Part shown: positions 23,940-35,566 of the stretch, one piece after another | Position numbering within the stretch: position 1 is the first letter of the stretch | Layout: each line of letters starts with the position of its first letter | Origin: Viola odorata | Taxonomy: Eukaryota > Streptophyta > Magnoliopsida > Malpighiales > Violaceae | NCBI GenBank assembly: GCA_963691705.1 | Contig: OY829539.1 | Span: 65,446,327-65,510,326 of the forward strand | Length of the DNA: 64,000 bases | Direction: 5' to 3' | Program-made: the position numbers and the translations under genes | Notes under the pieces: model-generated | What the model saw: only the letters and a program-made list of their open reading frames with translations | Told to the model about the DNA's origin: nothing | Databases searched by the model: none

Positions 23940-25257
23940 ATATTTTATCTTTTAATAATATACAACGCAGTACACAGTGTCATTGAAGTAATTATTTGCT
24001 TGAATATTTTATCTTTTATTATAAGTAATTAATTCGAGACACAAAAGTCAACATGAATAAATAAAAAATTAATTATGCATGTGACCGGTAGAAATAAGGA
24101 TTAATTATTAATTCTCAAATCTCAATATTGCATAGCCTTGGTAAATATATGAGGTTATAAGTTTATCTCTATTAATCTCTTTCGGTAGAAGCTTAATTTT
24201 ATTATTTATATTCCGTTTCAAATTAAATAATATTTTTGAAGTTTTATATAAATTAAGAAAAATAATTATTATTACTTTTTTAGGTTGATTTTTACAGATT
24301 ATAAAATTATATAAATTATAAAATGTCTTGGGAAAGTCTATACTCTCAGTCAAGCCTCACATAAGGTTGTGTAAAAAAACCGAATTCGAAAAACTGAGTT
24401 GAACCAATCATAAACCGAACCAAAAAATGGTTATCGGAACTGGAAAAAAATGAGATTTGTCAGATCTGTATTGGATATCTAAATAGGAGAAGCATAGAAT
24501 ACTCGATTAATTTGAACTGAACTGATCTGAAAATAAATTTATTTCAACATGATTAATTAATACGACTGATCATAAAAATTAGAAGAGTCGGATCCGACCG
24601 TGAACACCCCTCACATTTCTACTTTAGTGGCGGTACGTTCTCCTACTTCCTCGGTTCTCACCCAGGCCAGCCTTCCTTGTGTGATACCTATGGCTATGAT
24701 CTATCCTTTTATCAATTTAGTGATCTTTTAAAGTTTCTATATATCTAATTTACATTTTCAATGCTTTACTTCTACGACGATATCCATCTTACTATCCAAA
24801 AATTACTTATAACGTCATTTCGATTTTTAACAATAAAAAAACAATCTCAATCATTAAGATCCACTCAACCTCCATCTTCTTGAGACCAAGTAAGTACATT
24901 TAATATAATCATGACTTCTGGTTAGATTGAAATAAATTCGTAATTAACTAAAAAACGATACACTATGTTAGTATAAATACACTAAAATATACTTTGGCAA
25001 GACATTTTTATGATATATTGATATTTTTTTTGAGAAAAAAGTAACTTATTTATACTTAATTAAAATCTCGAATTTAAATTTAGAGGATTAAGAGTTGATA
25101 AATTCCTTATTAATTTGCACTACAGGTAGTAATTACTCGTTATTACCACTAGTAATGGTAATTACCGTATAAATGTATTGTTTAACCACGATTACCACTA
25201 CATAGTTCTCCTCACAACCCTACAGATCCACCAACGTATCACTCCTCCCATTAAAAA
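23940..25257. other. AT-rich intergenic sequence upstream of the PG1-beta-like gene
   Basis: The stretch contains a short repeated phrase (GCTTGAATATTTTATC at 23935 and 23999) and a CGGTT/GAACC-rich degenerate patch at about 24370-24605. No gene is visible. Its right end should hold the promoter of the PG1-beta-like gene. Confidence 0.4.
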
Positions 25258-25786
25258 ATGCAAATTCACTCCATTCCCATTCTCTTCCTCATCTTCGTCT
25301 CCTTTCTCAATGTAAGTAACCCCTGTCCTTCTCCACTTCTCCGCACCGTACTTGGTCTTCTTTTTTAAAAAGGAATCGATAGATGTTAGTTGATGCGTAC
25401 ATTTCATTATAGTCCTAACATTTACAGTATCGTTTTCAAACGATCTTAATTTTGAGCTTTTGTTGTTTAAGGATAGAGTTTATATAATTTTAAAGAAAAA
25501 GTGTTAGTGTCTGCTCAATGTATGCCTGAACACTTTATTACCATTAGATAAAAAATAGTCCACACATACTTTCTTTCCTTTTTCATGTGGTTCTCTTATC
25601 TTACGATATAAATATTATTTACGTAGTATTTGGACACTATTACTGTCTAATAACTATAATTTTAGTTTAAAATATTGCAATATAAAACCTATAGTTTTTT
25701 AAATTTGCAATTTTAATATTTTTACTGCTTAAAAAATTCATAAAAATGGTAAATTTAAAATATGCAATTTTGAGAGGATATGTCTT

Positions 25787-26022
25787 GTAAGGAACAAAAG
25801 AATTCTGACAGTATTCATTTTTACCACAGGTGCAAATGTTTCCTGGTAATCAATTCCATAAACTTGAGTATACCCGTTAGCCACAAGCCCGGCTTTATAC
25901 TTCATAGTAAAGACTCATTTACAACCTACAATGTTGTACTCTTTAGGTTTGTCCACCACCTTCCAAATTTTATTCTTTTTCAGGGCTCTCATTTCCTCCT
26001 CCATTGCATCCCTCCACTCCTT
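25787..26022 (-). pseudogene. Ty1/copia reverse transcriptase fragment in PG1-beta intron 1
   Basis: Read on the minus strand, this gives the start of a copia reverse transcriptase: EWRDAMEEEMRALKKNKIWK, then NIVGCK followed by a TGA where the family has Trp, [17 protein letters not shown], and [20 protein letters not shown]. About ten residues (the SLERYKAR-type stretch) are missing. Nothing else of the element is present. The catalytic part is absent, so it is inert. It lies inside the 1.3 kb first intron of the PG1-beta-like gene, in antisense. Confidence 0.9.
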
Positions 26023-26295
26023 TTGTACTAAAACTTAAGAGACATGGTTAGGTATACTAATACTCGTGAAAAAGTAATAAATATGAGAGTTCTACTTTAT
26101 TAAAATAACTAAAAATTAAAAAATATATATATTAAATTTTTTTAACTGTTTTTCTCTTGTCTTATGTACTATCGCATTTTTTTATTTTTAATCCAAATTT
26201 CATATATATTTTTAATACTTTACTATTTATTTTAATTTTTTAATTATTATAAAAGTTAAAATTATAATTTTTAGGTAGTGCTCTCTTAAAAACTA

Positions 26296-26510
26296 CTCCC
26301 TCTAGTTTTTTTAACTGACGCTTTGACTTTGGGCACACATATTAAGTAGGCCGGATGATTCACTGTTTGACCCAAAAGAAATTTGTACTTTTTTTCGAAC
26401 GTACATCCGAGAAAAATTAAGGGGCAAAATTGTCTTAAATAATGAGTCATCCGACCTCCTTAATATTCGTGCACAAAGTTAAAGCGTCAGTTAAAAAAAA
26501 CTGGAGGGAG
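26296..26510. mobile_element. Stowaway-like MITE (copy C) in PG1-beta intron 1
   Basis: This 215-bp element has long terminal inverted repeats, CTCCCTCTAGTTTTTTTAAC at the left and its counterpart at the right, flanked by TA on both sides. Its interior is shared with copy B. It ends about 110 bases before the acceptor of exon 2. Confidence 0.9.
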
Positions 26511-28342
26511 TATATATGGTTAAAGTGGAATAGTTTGAAATTGTAGGCTTGTTTATTATGTAGTTCCATTTTTTAATTCAATTAGTATTTTTTTAATTAA
26601 TTATGATGTGGGGGTAATGTAGGTTAATTTTGGCACTATCAGTGGATCACTGCCCGGTGAGAGCAGCATCTCTAATTCGGTATTGGAACAAAGAGATCCA
26701 AAACGATTTGCCCAAATCAGATTTCCTGCTCTCCAAATCATCCCCATTGTCCGCCGTCGATGCCGCCGCATTCACCAAGCTCGTCGCCCAGAACGCGCTT
26801 TCCACCCACTTGACTCTAACTTCGTCGTCTACCAAGATAGGAACTTCACCAACTATGGCACTAAGCGCGACGGCGGCGGCCTCGACTCCTTCGAGAGCTA
26901 CTCCGAGCACAGGTTTATCATCACCAACTCGTTCAGCCGATACGGCCGAGACGCTGCCGGACACGACGAGAAGTTCACGAGCTACGCCACGCAGGCGATC
27001 CTCGTCGTCGACGACAGCTTCAACACCTATGGTACCGGAGCCATCGGTGGGACCGGCGAGTTCATATCGTACAACGATCAGACCAATGCCGCGAATCTCC
27101 ACTTCAATAATTACGCCGATGACGCCCATGGAAAGGCCAATAATTTCGCATCTTACACGAAAGAGACGAATGTTGGACGCGAAGAGTTTCGGAGCTATGG
27201 GAAGAACGGAAACAGAGCTCCGAATGTATTCACGAGTTATGGGCAAAGTTCGAATGTGATTGGGTCGAGTTTTGTTAATTACGGAGAAACTGGAAATGGA
27301 GCGAATGATACTTTCACTTCCTATGGATTTACCGGGAATGTACCGGAGAATACTTTTAGAAACTACGGCGACGGTGGGAATTCTGCCGTTGACAGTTTTA
27401 CCAGTTATAGAGACCAATCTAATGTGGGTGATGATTCTTTTGATTCTTATGGAAAGAATACGAATTCCACGAAAGTGAATTTCGAGAATTATGGGAAAAC
27501 CGGGAGTGATACTTTTTCTGGATATGGTAAAGGTGGAATTGATCCGGCAATTGGGTTCAAAACTTATGGAAATAACGCTACTTTTAAAGACTATGCCAAA
27601 CACGGTGTTGTTTTTTTCTGGTCTATCTAATGATGCTGAATCTAAGGTCAGTGGCAGCTTCGTAAATAAGTGGGTTGAGCCGGGTAAATTCTTCCGTGAA
27701 TCAATGCTCAAGAATGGGACAATCATGCCGATGCCGGACATTAGAGATAAAATGCCGAAAAGGTCGTTTCTCCCCCGGACTATTACCTCCAAATTACCCT
27801 TCTCCACCTCCAAACTCGGTCAAGTGAAGGAAATTTTCCACGCGAGTGAGAATTCAACGATGGAGCGCATTATTCTCGATGCGCTCCACGATTGCGAGCG
27901 AGTCCCCAGCCCTGGAGAGACGAAACGGTGCGTCGGGTCTGTTGAGGATATGATTGATTTTGCCACGTCGGTGTTGGGGCGGAATGTGGCGGTGCGGACG
28001 ACGGCGAATGTGTATGGGTCAAAGAAGGAGATCATGGTGGGAAGAGTTAACGGGATCAACAGTGGGAGAGTCACCAAGTCAGTCTCCTGTCATCAGAGTT
28101 TGTACCCTTACCTACTCTATTACTGCCACTCTGTGCCTAAAGTTCGGGTTTACGAAGCGGATATCATGGATCCGAATACCAAGGCCGTGATCAACAACGG
28201 TGTTGCCATCTGTCATATAGACACGTCTTCATGGAGCCCTACCCATGGTGCTTTCTTGGCACTCGGGTCGGGTCCAGGCCAGATTGAGGTTCGCCACTGG
28301 ATTTATCAGAATGACATGACTTGGACAATTGCTGATGCTTGA

Positions 28343-29440
28343 CAGCTTCAGTAATGTGGTTTTTGTTTAATTGCAATAACCATGGACCCAAGTGAAATTA
28401 ACTAAATCTTATCTCAATATCCTTTATTTAATTACCCACTCAATTTCCTTCCCATACTAAATCAACCGGGAATTTGTCTCACCATCTAACAAGTTTTTTT
28501 AATTTTTTTTCCACAGTTTCTAATTTTTCAATCCCAATCAACAACAAATCTTTTTTTGTGTGTGTAAAAACAACAAATGAATTACTGTAAGTCACAAAAC
28601 AAATGTATATTGCTAGTCTTTTTTGTTTATTTTTTTCTCATTTTTTTTTTATCATCATAAAAAACCTAATATATGCCCATGAAAAACCAATTCCGATCAT
28701 ATCTTTATAATTTTGTTGTTAATCAGGACTGAAAAAATAGATCTTTGTTAGATGGTGAGACAAATTTACCCGTGATTTAATATGATGGAAAATTGAGAAA
28801 TTTTATGTTAGAAGATTCATAATTTCACAAACACAAAGATTTATAGTAATTTCTTACCTCTAATGTATAGCTTTATTTGTAAGATTTCTTACATTCACTA
28901 TATGAGTTTATAGTTCACCTAAAAATCTAATTTTTTTAAAGTCTCAAGCTAACAATCTTTATAATTAATTTTACCAAAGCTCACTAAAAACCCAAATAAG
29001 TTTTTTACGGAGGTTCGAACTTAAACCTTTCATAAACTTTTTACATTAAGCATAAGCTTAACCTATCACAAACTTAATTCAAATGCTAGATTAAATCATA
29101 TGTCCACTTACAAAAAAAAAAAATTATGACTCACTTAACCTATCACAAACTTAATTCAAATGCTAGATTAAATCATATATCCACTTACAAAGAAGACATT
29201 ACCTTTAACTAAAAAAGAATTATGACTCTTCCACAAACACACAAAAAATACTTTTATCGACGGGCAAAACCGTTGATAACAGATGTTGGATACGACCTTT
29301 AATCCAAGAAGAATTATGACTGATAATGGGTGTTGGACACTACCTTTAATCCAATAACCAAAGAAGAATTATGACTGATAAGAGATGCTTAGATCGACGA
29401 ACAAAAATGACTGATAATGGGTGTTGGACACTACCTTATA
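28343..29440. other. AT-rich spacer with local direct repeats
   Basis: A 55-bp phrase beginning CTTAACCTATCACAAAC occurs at 29057-29113 and 29134-29188. A second set around GAAGAATTATGACTGATAA and GGTGTTGGACACTACCTT recurs three or so times at 29270-29440. No gene is seen. One GAGGTTCGAAC tRNA-like scrap lies near 29010. Confidence 0.55.
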
Positions 29441-29700
29441 CTCCCTCCGTTCCATTATAACTGTTATTTTTCTACGGATTGTTACTATTTGGGGTATTTG
29501 TCATTTTATTTTTTTTGAAACATATATTTTGTGCAAATGATAATTTTTTTTTTTGAATCAATTCAATCTGATGATAGTGTGGTAATTTCAGTAGAAATTA
29601 GAAAAATAAATAAAACAATGAGGAATAAAATAAGTCCGTAAATCAACGACTTACGCTTTTCTACTATTCTAAAAAGTCAATTAATTAGGAACGGAGGAAG
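29441..29700. mobile_element. Stowaway-like MITE (copy D)
   Basis: A 260-bp AT-rich element starts CTCCCTCCGTTCC, the classic Stowaway end. It finishes with the inverted GGAACGGAGGAAG, flanked by TA at 29439-29440 and 29701-29702. Its interior differs from copies A to C, so it is another subfamily. Confidence 0.85.
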
Positions 29701-29976
29701 TACTATTCTAGACTCCAAAATCGGCCACAACAACTAGTCGGGTCCGTGACCGGTGCACCGCTCGACACAGGGTGGTACACCCGTTGCTATATTAGGGGTG
29801 CGCTTTACCCAATCAATGCACCGCCTGATGAATCGCTCAGACTATGAAAAATTGATTTAATCATTTTTTGAATATCAAAAAATACATTCTAAAAAATACC
29901 ATTTTATGCACTAATTTTTAGGTTAATAAGTAACTTAAATTGGACTTTAAATTGAAATATATATAACAATAATTCC

Positions 29977-31237
29977 GGGTTTGGCGCGCCAGGGGTCCCT
30001 AACGTTATTATTTTCATTTTAGTTGGTTCCTAACGGCGAAATTGGGACCACGAAGTCCAAACGTTACCTCAGTTAGCACCCCGGGATCCCTATTGTCATA
30101 ACGGAGCTTAACACCGTTAACTATCAATATTTTAATATTATTTTGAAAAAAAGTATATGACATTGGTCCCACTAGTCAGATTTTTCTGACTTTTTTATTT
30201 TCTTATTATCTAAAATAATTAAATTAATTTAAAAATTAAGAAAAATATGTAAAAATCAAAAAAAGGAAAAAATCCTAAACAATGTAAGAAAAATAGAAAA
30301 ATAATTAAATTAATTTCAAAATCCAGAAAAATTTATAAAAATGTAAAAATGTAAAAAATACAAAAAAATGTAAAAATTCCTAAAAAACGTAAAAAATAAG
30401 AAAAAAATTAAATTAATTTGAAAATCAAGAAAAATATATATAAAAATCCAAAAAAATGTAAAAATTCCAAAAAAAAATGTAAAAATTCATAAAAATAATT
30501 GCGTTTTTTAGATAAAAAATTCAGAAAAATAAGTAAAAAATGTAAAAAATCAGAAAAAAATTAAATTACTTTGAAAATCCAGAAAAATATATAAAAAATC
30601 CAAAAAAATGTAAAAAATACAAAACAATGTAAAAATTCCAAAAACAAAACGTAAAAATTCATAAAAATAATTACGTTTTTTTATGATTTTTTAAATATTT
30701 TTTATTTTTACATATTTTTATTGATTTTTAAATTAATTTAATTATTTTTATGAGTTTTTAAATTTTTTAGGATTTTTTAAATTTTTTAGGGATTTTTTAT
30801 ATATTTTTCTTGATTTTCAAATTAATTTAATTATTTTTCTGATTTTTTACATTTTTTAGGAATTTTTACATTTTTAGGATTTTTTACGTTTTTAAATGAT
30901 TTTTTACATTTTTTACATTTTTTTCTTGATTTTGAAATTAATTTAATTAATTTTCTGATTTTTTACATTTTTTAGGATTTTTAAATTAATTTAATTATTT
31001 TAGATGATAAGAAAATAAAAAAGTCAGAAAAATCTGACTAGTGGGACCCAATGTCATATACTTTTTTTCAAAATAATATTAAAATATTGAGAGTTAACGG
31101 TGTTAAGTTCCGTTATGATAATAGGGACCCCGGGGTGCTAACTGAGGTAACGTTTGGACTTCGTGGTCCCAATTTCGCCGTTAGGGACCAACTAAAATGA
31201 AAATAATAACGTTAGGGACCTCTGGCGCGCCAAACCC
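29977..31237. mobile_element. MULE-like foldback element with 10-bp target duplication
   Basis: The ends are GGGTTTGGCGCGCCAG and CTGGCGCGCCAAACCC. The terminal inverted repeats run about 250 bases inward (29977 to about 30230, and about 30985 to 31237) with few mismatches. Directly outside, CAATAATTCC occurs at 29967-29976 and again at 31238-31247, a perfect 10-bp target duplication. G-rich ends, long inverted repeats and 9-10 bp duplications are features of Mutator-like elements. The centre is AT-only, made of AAAAATGTAAAAATTCC-type tandem units on the left and roughly their complement on the right, so nearly the whole 1261 bp can fold on itself. There is no coding capacity. Confidence 0.9.
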
Positions 31238-31609
31238 CAATAATTCCTAGTATTTAATCATTTAAATAATCTTAAAGTGTTCTTTTTTTTTACCTGAAAT
31301 AAAGTGTGGCATAACAACATTTCAATAATTACGAACAAAATATATATTACGTGTTAATTGAGAAAAAAAAATGTTTATAAAGATAACGACCCGGTAAACG
31401 CCGCCGCTTGAAATTTCTGGCTAATGGTCAAACCGAAACAGGAACCCAAACCGAGATCCAGTTTCTAACTTACGCTGCACCTAAGGCAACGAGAAAATAG
31501 CCCACTTGCAAAAACACGTTCCTGTTTTGATTCTTTAACACAGACATTAACGCAAACACTATAAAAGCAAACTTTTTGAGAGGGTGTAGAGGTTTCTAGA
31601 GAAGAAGAT

Positions 31610-33598
31610 ATGGTGCTATGGGAGATCACACTTGGGGCGGCGTATTTCTTGGGTCTGAAACGGACTTACAGGCTAGCTTTGAAGATTCAGCGCAAGCTTA
31701 TCAGCCCTAAGCATCCCAAGACGCGCGACTTCGCTCATAGGTACGGATTCGTTTGTTTATATATGATATTCATGTCCTGTGCTGTGATTTTGATCCATTA
31801 CATCTTGGGTTTTCTCATTGGGTTTGTAGGAGAAATTGATTTTGTGCGTTTGTATTGGGCAAAATTGGTTTCTATTTTCTGATTGGCAAAGCAGGTGTTT
31901 TTATAATTTAAATGAGGATTTAGTATTGGAGGGTTGTTGATACCCGCTTCCTAATCTGTATGTTTTGAAGCGCAAATGCCTGTTCTACATGATTGATATG
32001 GTTATGTATTCGTTATTGATAGGAGGGTTACTTGGGTGAGCATTGAAATATGCATGCTTGTAAGTGTGTGGTGTTGTTTTGAACAATATTTCATAGCTCT
32101 TTTTCCTCTAATTTTTTATTCGATCTGTTTTGGGAAGATATCATTTGTTATTAAGATGTTAGAAGGACTAGAAAGTTTTCCAATGAGAATTCCACATAGT
32201 TTTGATGTTGCTTAAATTCTAAAGTATGAAAAAAATGGTAATTGATGTGAGAACTGGGAACTATACCCTCTCCGTGGATGGTCTTTTCTCGTAACTCTGT
32301 CATTGAATGGGTCTGTGAGAAGCTTATTTTATTTCTTGGCTTTTCATGAAGCTGAGTGTCATACGGATTGTACCTTCCAATAGACAAGTGCACATTTTGT
32401 TCTATTCTCGCATATGTTAGATGATCATCTTAGTACTAGACTAGAGGTGGGTTACTGCTGGTTTTGTATAGGGAACACATCAAAGGAACATGTGATCCTG
32501 TAGAATCATTAATTCATTATCTCATCTCATTGAAGGATATTGGTATGTAAACCGTGCAGAGCTGACATATAGAACAATATTGGGTTCTGAGGATTTTTGT
32601 AAACTTTGTTCATTTCCTGTTTGGTTTTCAAGGTTTTGGTTTTCTCTTCTCAAGTCCTGATACCTCAAAATGCAGTAAACTTTAATGCACAAAAAAAGTT
32701 ATGTTGAAGGCAATCATATTTGTGATATAAATTACTGGGTTTCTATTGTATAAGGTTGTACAATATTCATGACAGAGGATTGTTGGAATTGCATTGAATA
32801 CCTTATCACATGAAGTCAGTGCTCACTGAGACATTTGGGTGCCTAAATTCCTAGATTAGTTTGTTTTTTTCAGTGTGATCCGGTTATTGTGAGCCTACCA
32901 GAGTCCATTCTTGTCACCAGTTAGTTTTGTATGCATTTTTCTACTTTTAGCTTTGCATCTATTAGTGCTTGGTGCTACCGTCACTGCTAAATCTCACATT
33001 TCTTCTGTTACTAGTATGTTGGAGATAATATGGCATTAGTTAGGATATATATTCACTGCTATAATCAGTCATTGGCTCATGTTATTAGGGATTGACACAA
33101 CTCATTGTCCTTTTCTAACTTGCTAGACGAACGCGCAATGTCTTTGATGTCGTACTAAGGGTTCATCATAACATACAGCAGAGGGACATTGAGGTTGGTC
33201 GAAATGTTGGTAACTGGATTCTGAGATGGCTGGATAAAATGAAACCGTCTGCTCAAATCCGTGGTCCCCCACCGCAACTTACAGGTGGTAGCTCAAATAT
33301 GAACATTACAAAGCAGGGAAGCAACACTCCCCAGCTTAAGTCTCCTGGGAGCACCCCAACTTCCAGAAACCAGGAATCTGATAGGCATCTTTTCACAGCT
33401 GCAAGAAATGCCTGGTCTAGACCTCTCCCTACCATTTCAATAATTATGCGGCCACCAAAACCTGTTGGGCCTACTACACAGTACAGGCGATTTTGCTCCT
33501 TGGGACCTGGAATATCAGGGCCAAACTCCAAATTCGGAGCAAGTGGGATTGAAGGAGTTGTTAGGAAGGACATTCTGCAGTATATTCGGCAGAATTGA
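31610..33598 (+). CDS. Plant protein of unknown function, two exons
   Basis: Exon 1 (31610-31740) and exon 2 (33127-33598) join in phase across a 1.4 kb intron to give 200 residues. The N-terminus MVLWEITLGAAYFLGLKRTY is a hydrophobic segment that could be a membrane anchor. A basic stretch follows (LALKIQRKLISPKHPKTRDF), then an alpha-helical part (RNVFDVVLRVHHNIQQRDIE, NVGNWILRWLDKMKPSAQIR). The rest is a Pro/Ser/Gly-rich, disordered-looking C-terminal half ending VVRKDILQYIRQN. I recall similar uncharacterised plant proteins but no function. The start codon is the first ATG after a purine-rich leader. The MULE ends 370 bases upstream and the Athila-like insertion begins about 600 bases downstream. 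Confidence 0.82.
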
Positions 33599-34205
33599 TA
33601 TCGGCTGATAGTTTCTCTTGAATGTGGAGACTGAATTTATTACTGCAGTTTACTCTGTCTAACTGATATTGGCAGATATTTTCTACTTTGTTGCATCTGG
33701 AGACTTCTTTTTGGCATTACAACCATGGAAGATGGTGGTTGAGGTGTAATTTGTATCTGGACATTAATTTTCCCCCCTCATTTTCTGGCCGTTGTACATC
33801 CCTTTAAGCCTCTTTACTTACAATTTTCTGACGTTTGATGTGTCATAAATGTTTTCCTTGTTCTAGTTCAAATGGAAAATATGAGATGTTTTGGCCTTTA
33901 ATAAGCTAAAAGATGTTATTTCTGTTGAATGGTTTGAACTGTAGTTCTAGAGACTGCTGCATTTCTGCCAAGAGTTGAAGCGAGATCCTAGCTAGGTAGC
34001 AGTGAGGGTTTAGCAGGAAAATGCCAGCGAAGCTTTTCTAGATTTTTTGTTATCTGAAACAATTGGAACATAAGTCTGGTTTTGGATTAATTTCAATTTA
34101 CCTGATTGATTCCATAAATCAAACTCCTTTCTCTCTTTGGTTGGTATTTGAAAACTACTATTTATTTTTATTTTATTTTTTATGAGATTAATACTTGAGT
34201 GTTTT

Positions 34206-35514
34206 TGTTTGAATGCCAAATGTCTTGTTATTATCATCGTTTTACGCCTATTTTATGATGATGATACTGCTGATTATTGGGTTTTCCGCTCCTTTTTACA
34301 GATTATGTTGCCGAGAAGCGAAACATTCTTTAGGAGCTGAAATCGCCAAGTTGAGAGCTGTTTTGAATCAGAAGCTGAAGTTGTTAGAATGAGCCAACTG
34401 TCTTCTCTTTTTAGAAGAATTATGTCCAGTCAGCTTAAAGTCTCATAGTCAGAGAATCTCCTATTTTGTTAGGAGGAGATTAAAACAATTTATCTAGTTA
34501 GATTTTATTTCTTTTTGAAATTTGAATTATGGGGTTGATTGCTAATATATAGCAACCAACTTACACTAGGAAAATGATCATCTCTTTCCCCGGAATATTG
34601 GCTTTTCTTCTTGGATTTTGGCAGCAGCAGCATTGCCTTAGGAACCACTGTTTGGTTTCTTTGTTTTAATTAATTAAATTCCTTTTATGCTTATAATCTC
34701 TTTTATTTATTTATTATGATGATGCTTGGCTAAACTCTATTTTCCTTGTAAGGATTCATTGTCATGAATAATTGATTGTGAGATCTAATTGCGTCCAATA
34801 AATTACAACTTATATCTCTGTTTGTTTTGATTAAATGTCAAGTTAATCTTATTCCTTTTGAAGTCTGATCATCTACAAATAGGATTTGGTTAAATACAGT
34901 CTTCTCTTGATATTTTGGAGTCTACATTGTAAAGAGAGATGCGAAGGCAACTATCTGATTGACGGATCGGAATAGAAAACAAATAGAGTCAGGTTTATAG
35001 GATTTTTATCCCAGACTTGGGATCGGTCTCTCCCTGTGAATTATCAATCGTTTGATTAAATCCTATAGAGTGTCTCTTAGGATTGTCAAACTGGTTAGGG
35101 ACTTCTAATAGAGTGTCTCTTTATTAGTCTTGTTTAGGAGGAGAGCAGGAGATTTAGGTGAACACCTGGTCTCTATAGCCACCTATAAGTTAGTTCTTGA
35201 AAACACTTGAATCTATGATCAATCAATTTAATTCATGTGCTTCGTCGAATCCTTACTGGGAATTTTACCACATTTGAACACACACACATATCACATTTTC
35301 TTTACTGTTTCATGTTATTTTTGTTTCTTAAACAATTACAACACAACAATCAATATTGGTATTTACCACCTGTTACTCGTCTTGTCATTTACAAGGAAAT
35401 TTAATTGTCCACCGAATCCCTGAGGACGAACCTTTTACCACTAGCTACTGTTCTTATTTGCATGAGCTTTGGTGAATTGAATTCATTTATTTTTTACGGT
35501 TTTGGCAACCATCA
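34206..35514 (+). repeat. 5' LTR
   Basis: 1309 bp, TG...CA ends, nearly identical to the 3' LTR. Compared with it, there is one 3-bp indel (TTATTATC versus TTATC near the left end) and scattered single substitutions. Open frames inside it are duplicated in the other LTR and are not genes. Confidence 0.93.
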
Positions 35515-35519
35515 AATTT

Positions 35520-35535
35520 TGGCGCCGTTGCCGGG
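35520..35535 (+). other. Primer-binding site (tRNA-Asp)
   Basis: TGGCGCCGTTGCCGGG is complementary to the 3' end, including CCA, of plant tRNA-Asp(GTC). It starts five bases after the LTR. This primer is common among Athila-type elements. The next base of the tRNA match (a fourth G) is missing here. Confidence 0.85.
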
Positions 35536-35566
35536 ATTCATCGGTACTAATTATGCTTCTTTGTGT

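Larger units (their letters stand above)
25258..28342 (+). pseudogene. Polygalacturonase-1 non-catalytic beta subunit-like (BURP) gene with frame lesions
   Basis: PG1-beta proteins are cell-wall BURP proteins with FxxY repeats that bind and limit polygalacturonase in pectin breakdown. Exon 1 (25258-25311) encodes a signal peptide (MQIHSIPILFLIFVSFLN). Exon 2 runs from about 26623. Conserved sequence LIRYWNKEIQNDLPKSDFLL to NALSTHL lies in one frame (26668-26808). The FxxY repeats (DSNFVVYQDRNFTNYGT onward) lie in another, after an apparent deletion of about 30 residues of family sequence. At 27607-27613 a run of seven T shifts the frame into a stop. The BURP domain (27614-28342) then continues in the next frame. 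Three BURP Cys-His pairs are intact, but the fourth reads RHW, not CHW. Splicing exon 1 from a GT at 25315 to an AG at 26641-26642 would repair only the first mismatch. It is most likely a recent pseudogene; sequencing error could explain the T run. Confidence 0.85.

Noticed and set aside
26647..27813. 388-codon minus-strand frame
   Set aside because: It is a shadow of the repetitive FxxY coding sequence on the plus strand; the Ile/Ser/Arg-rich product has no domain.
30150..31000. AAAAATGTAAAAATTCC-type repeats considered as a satellite or CRISPR-like array
   Set aside because: Units vary in length and have no conserved spacers; they are the AT-rich centre of the foldback element.
35235..35423. 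Frame seen twice (also 39024-39212)
   Set aside because: It lies inside both LTRs and is simply duplicated with them.
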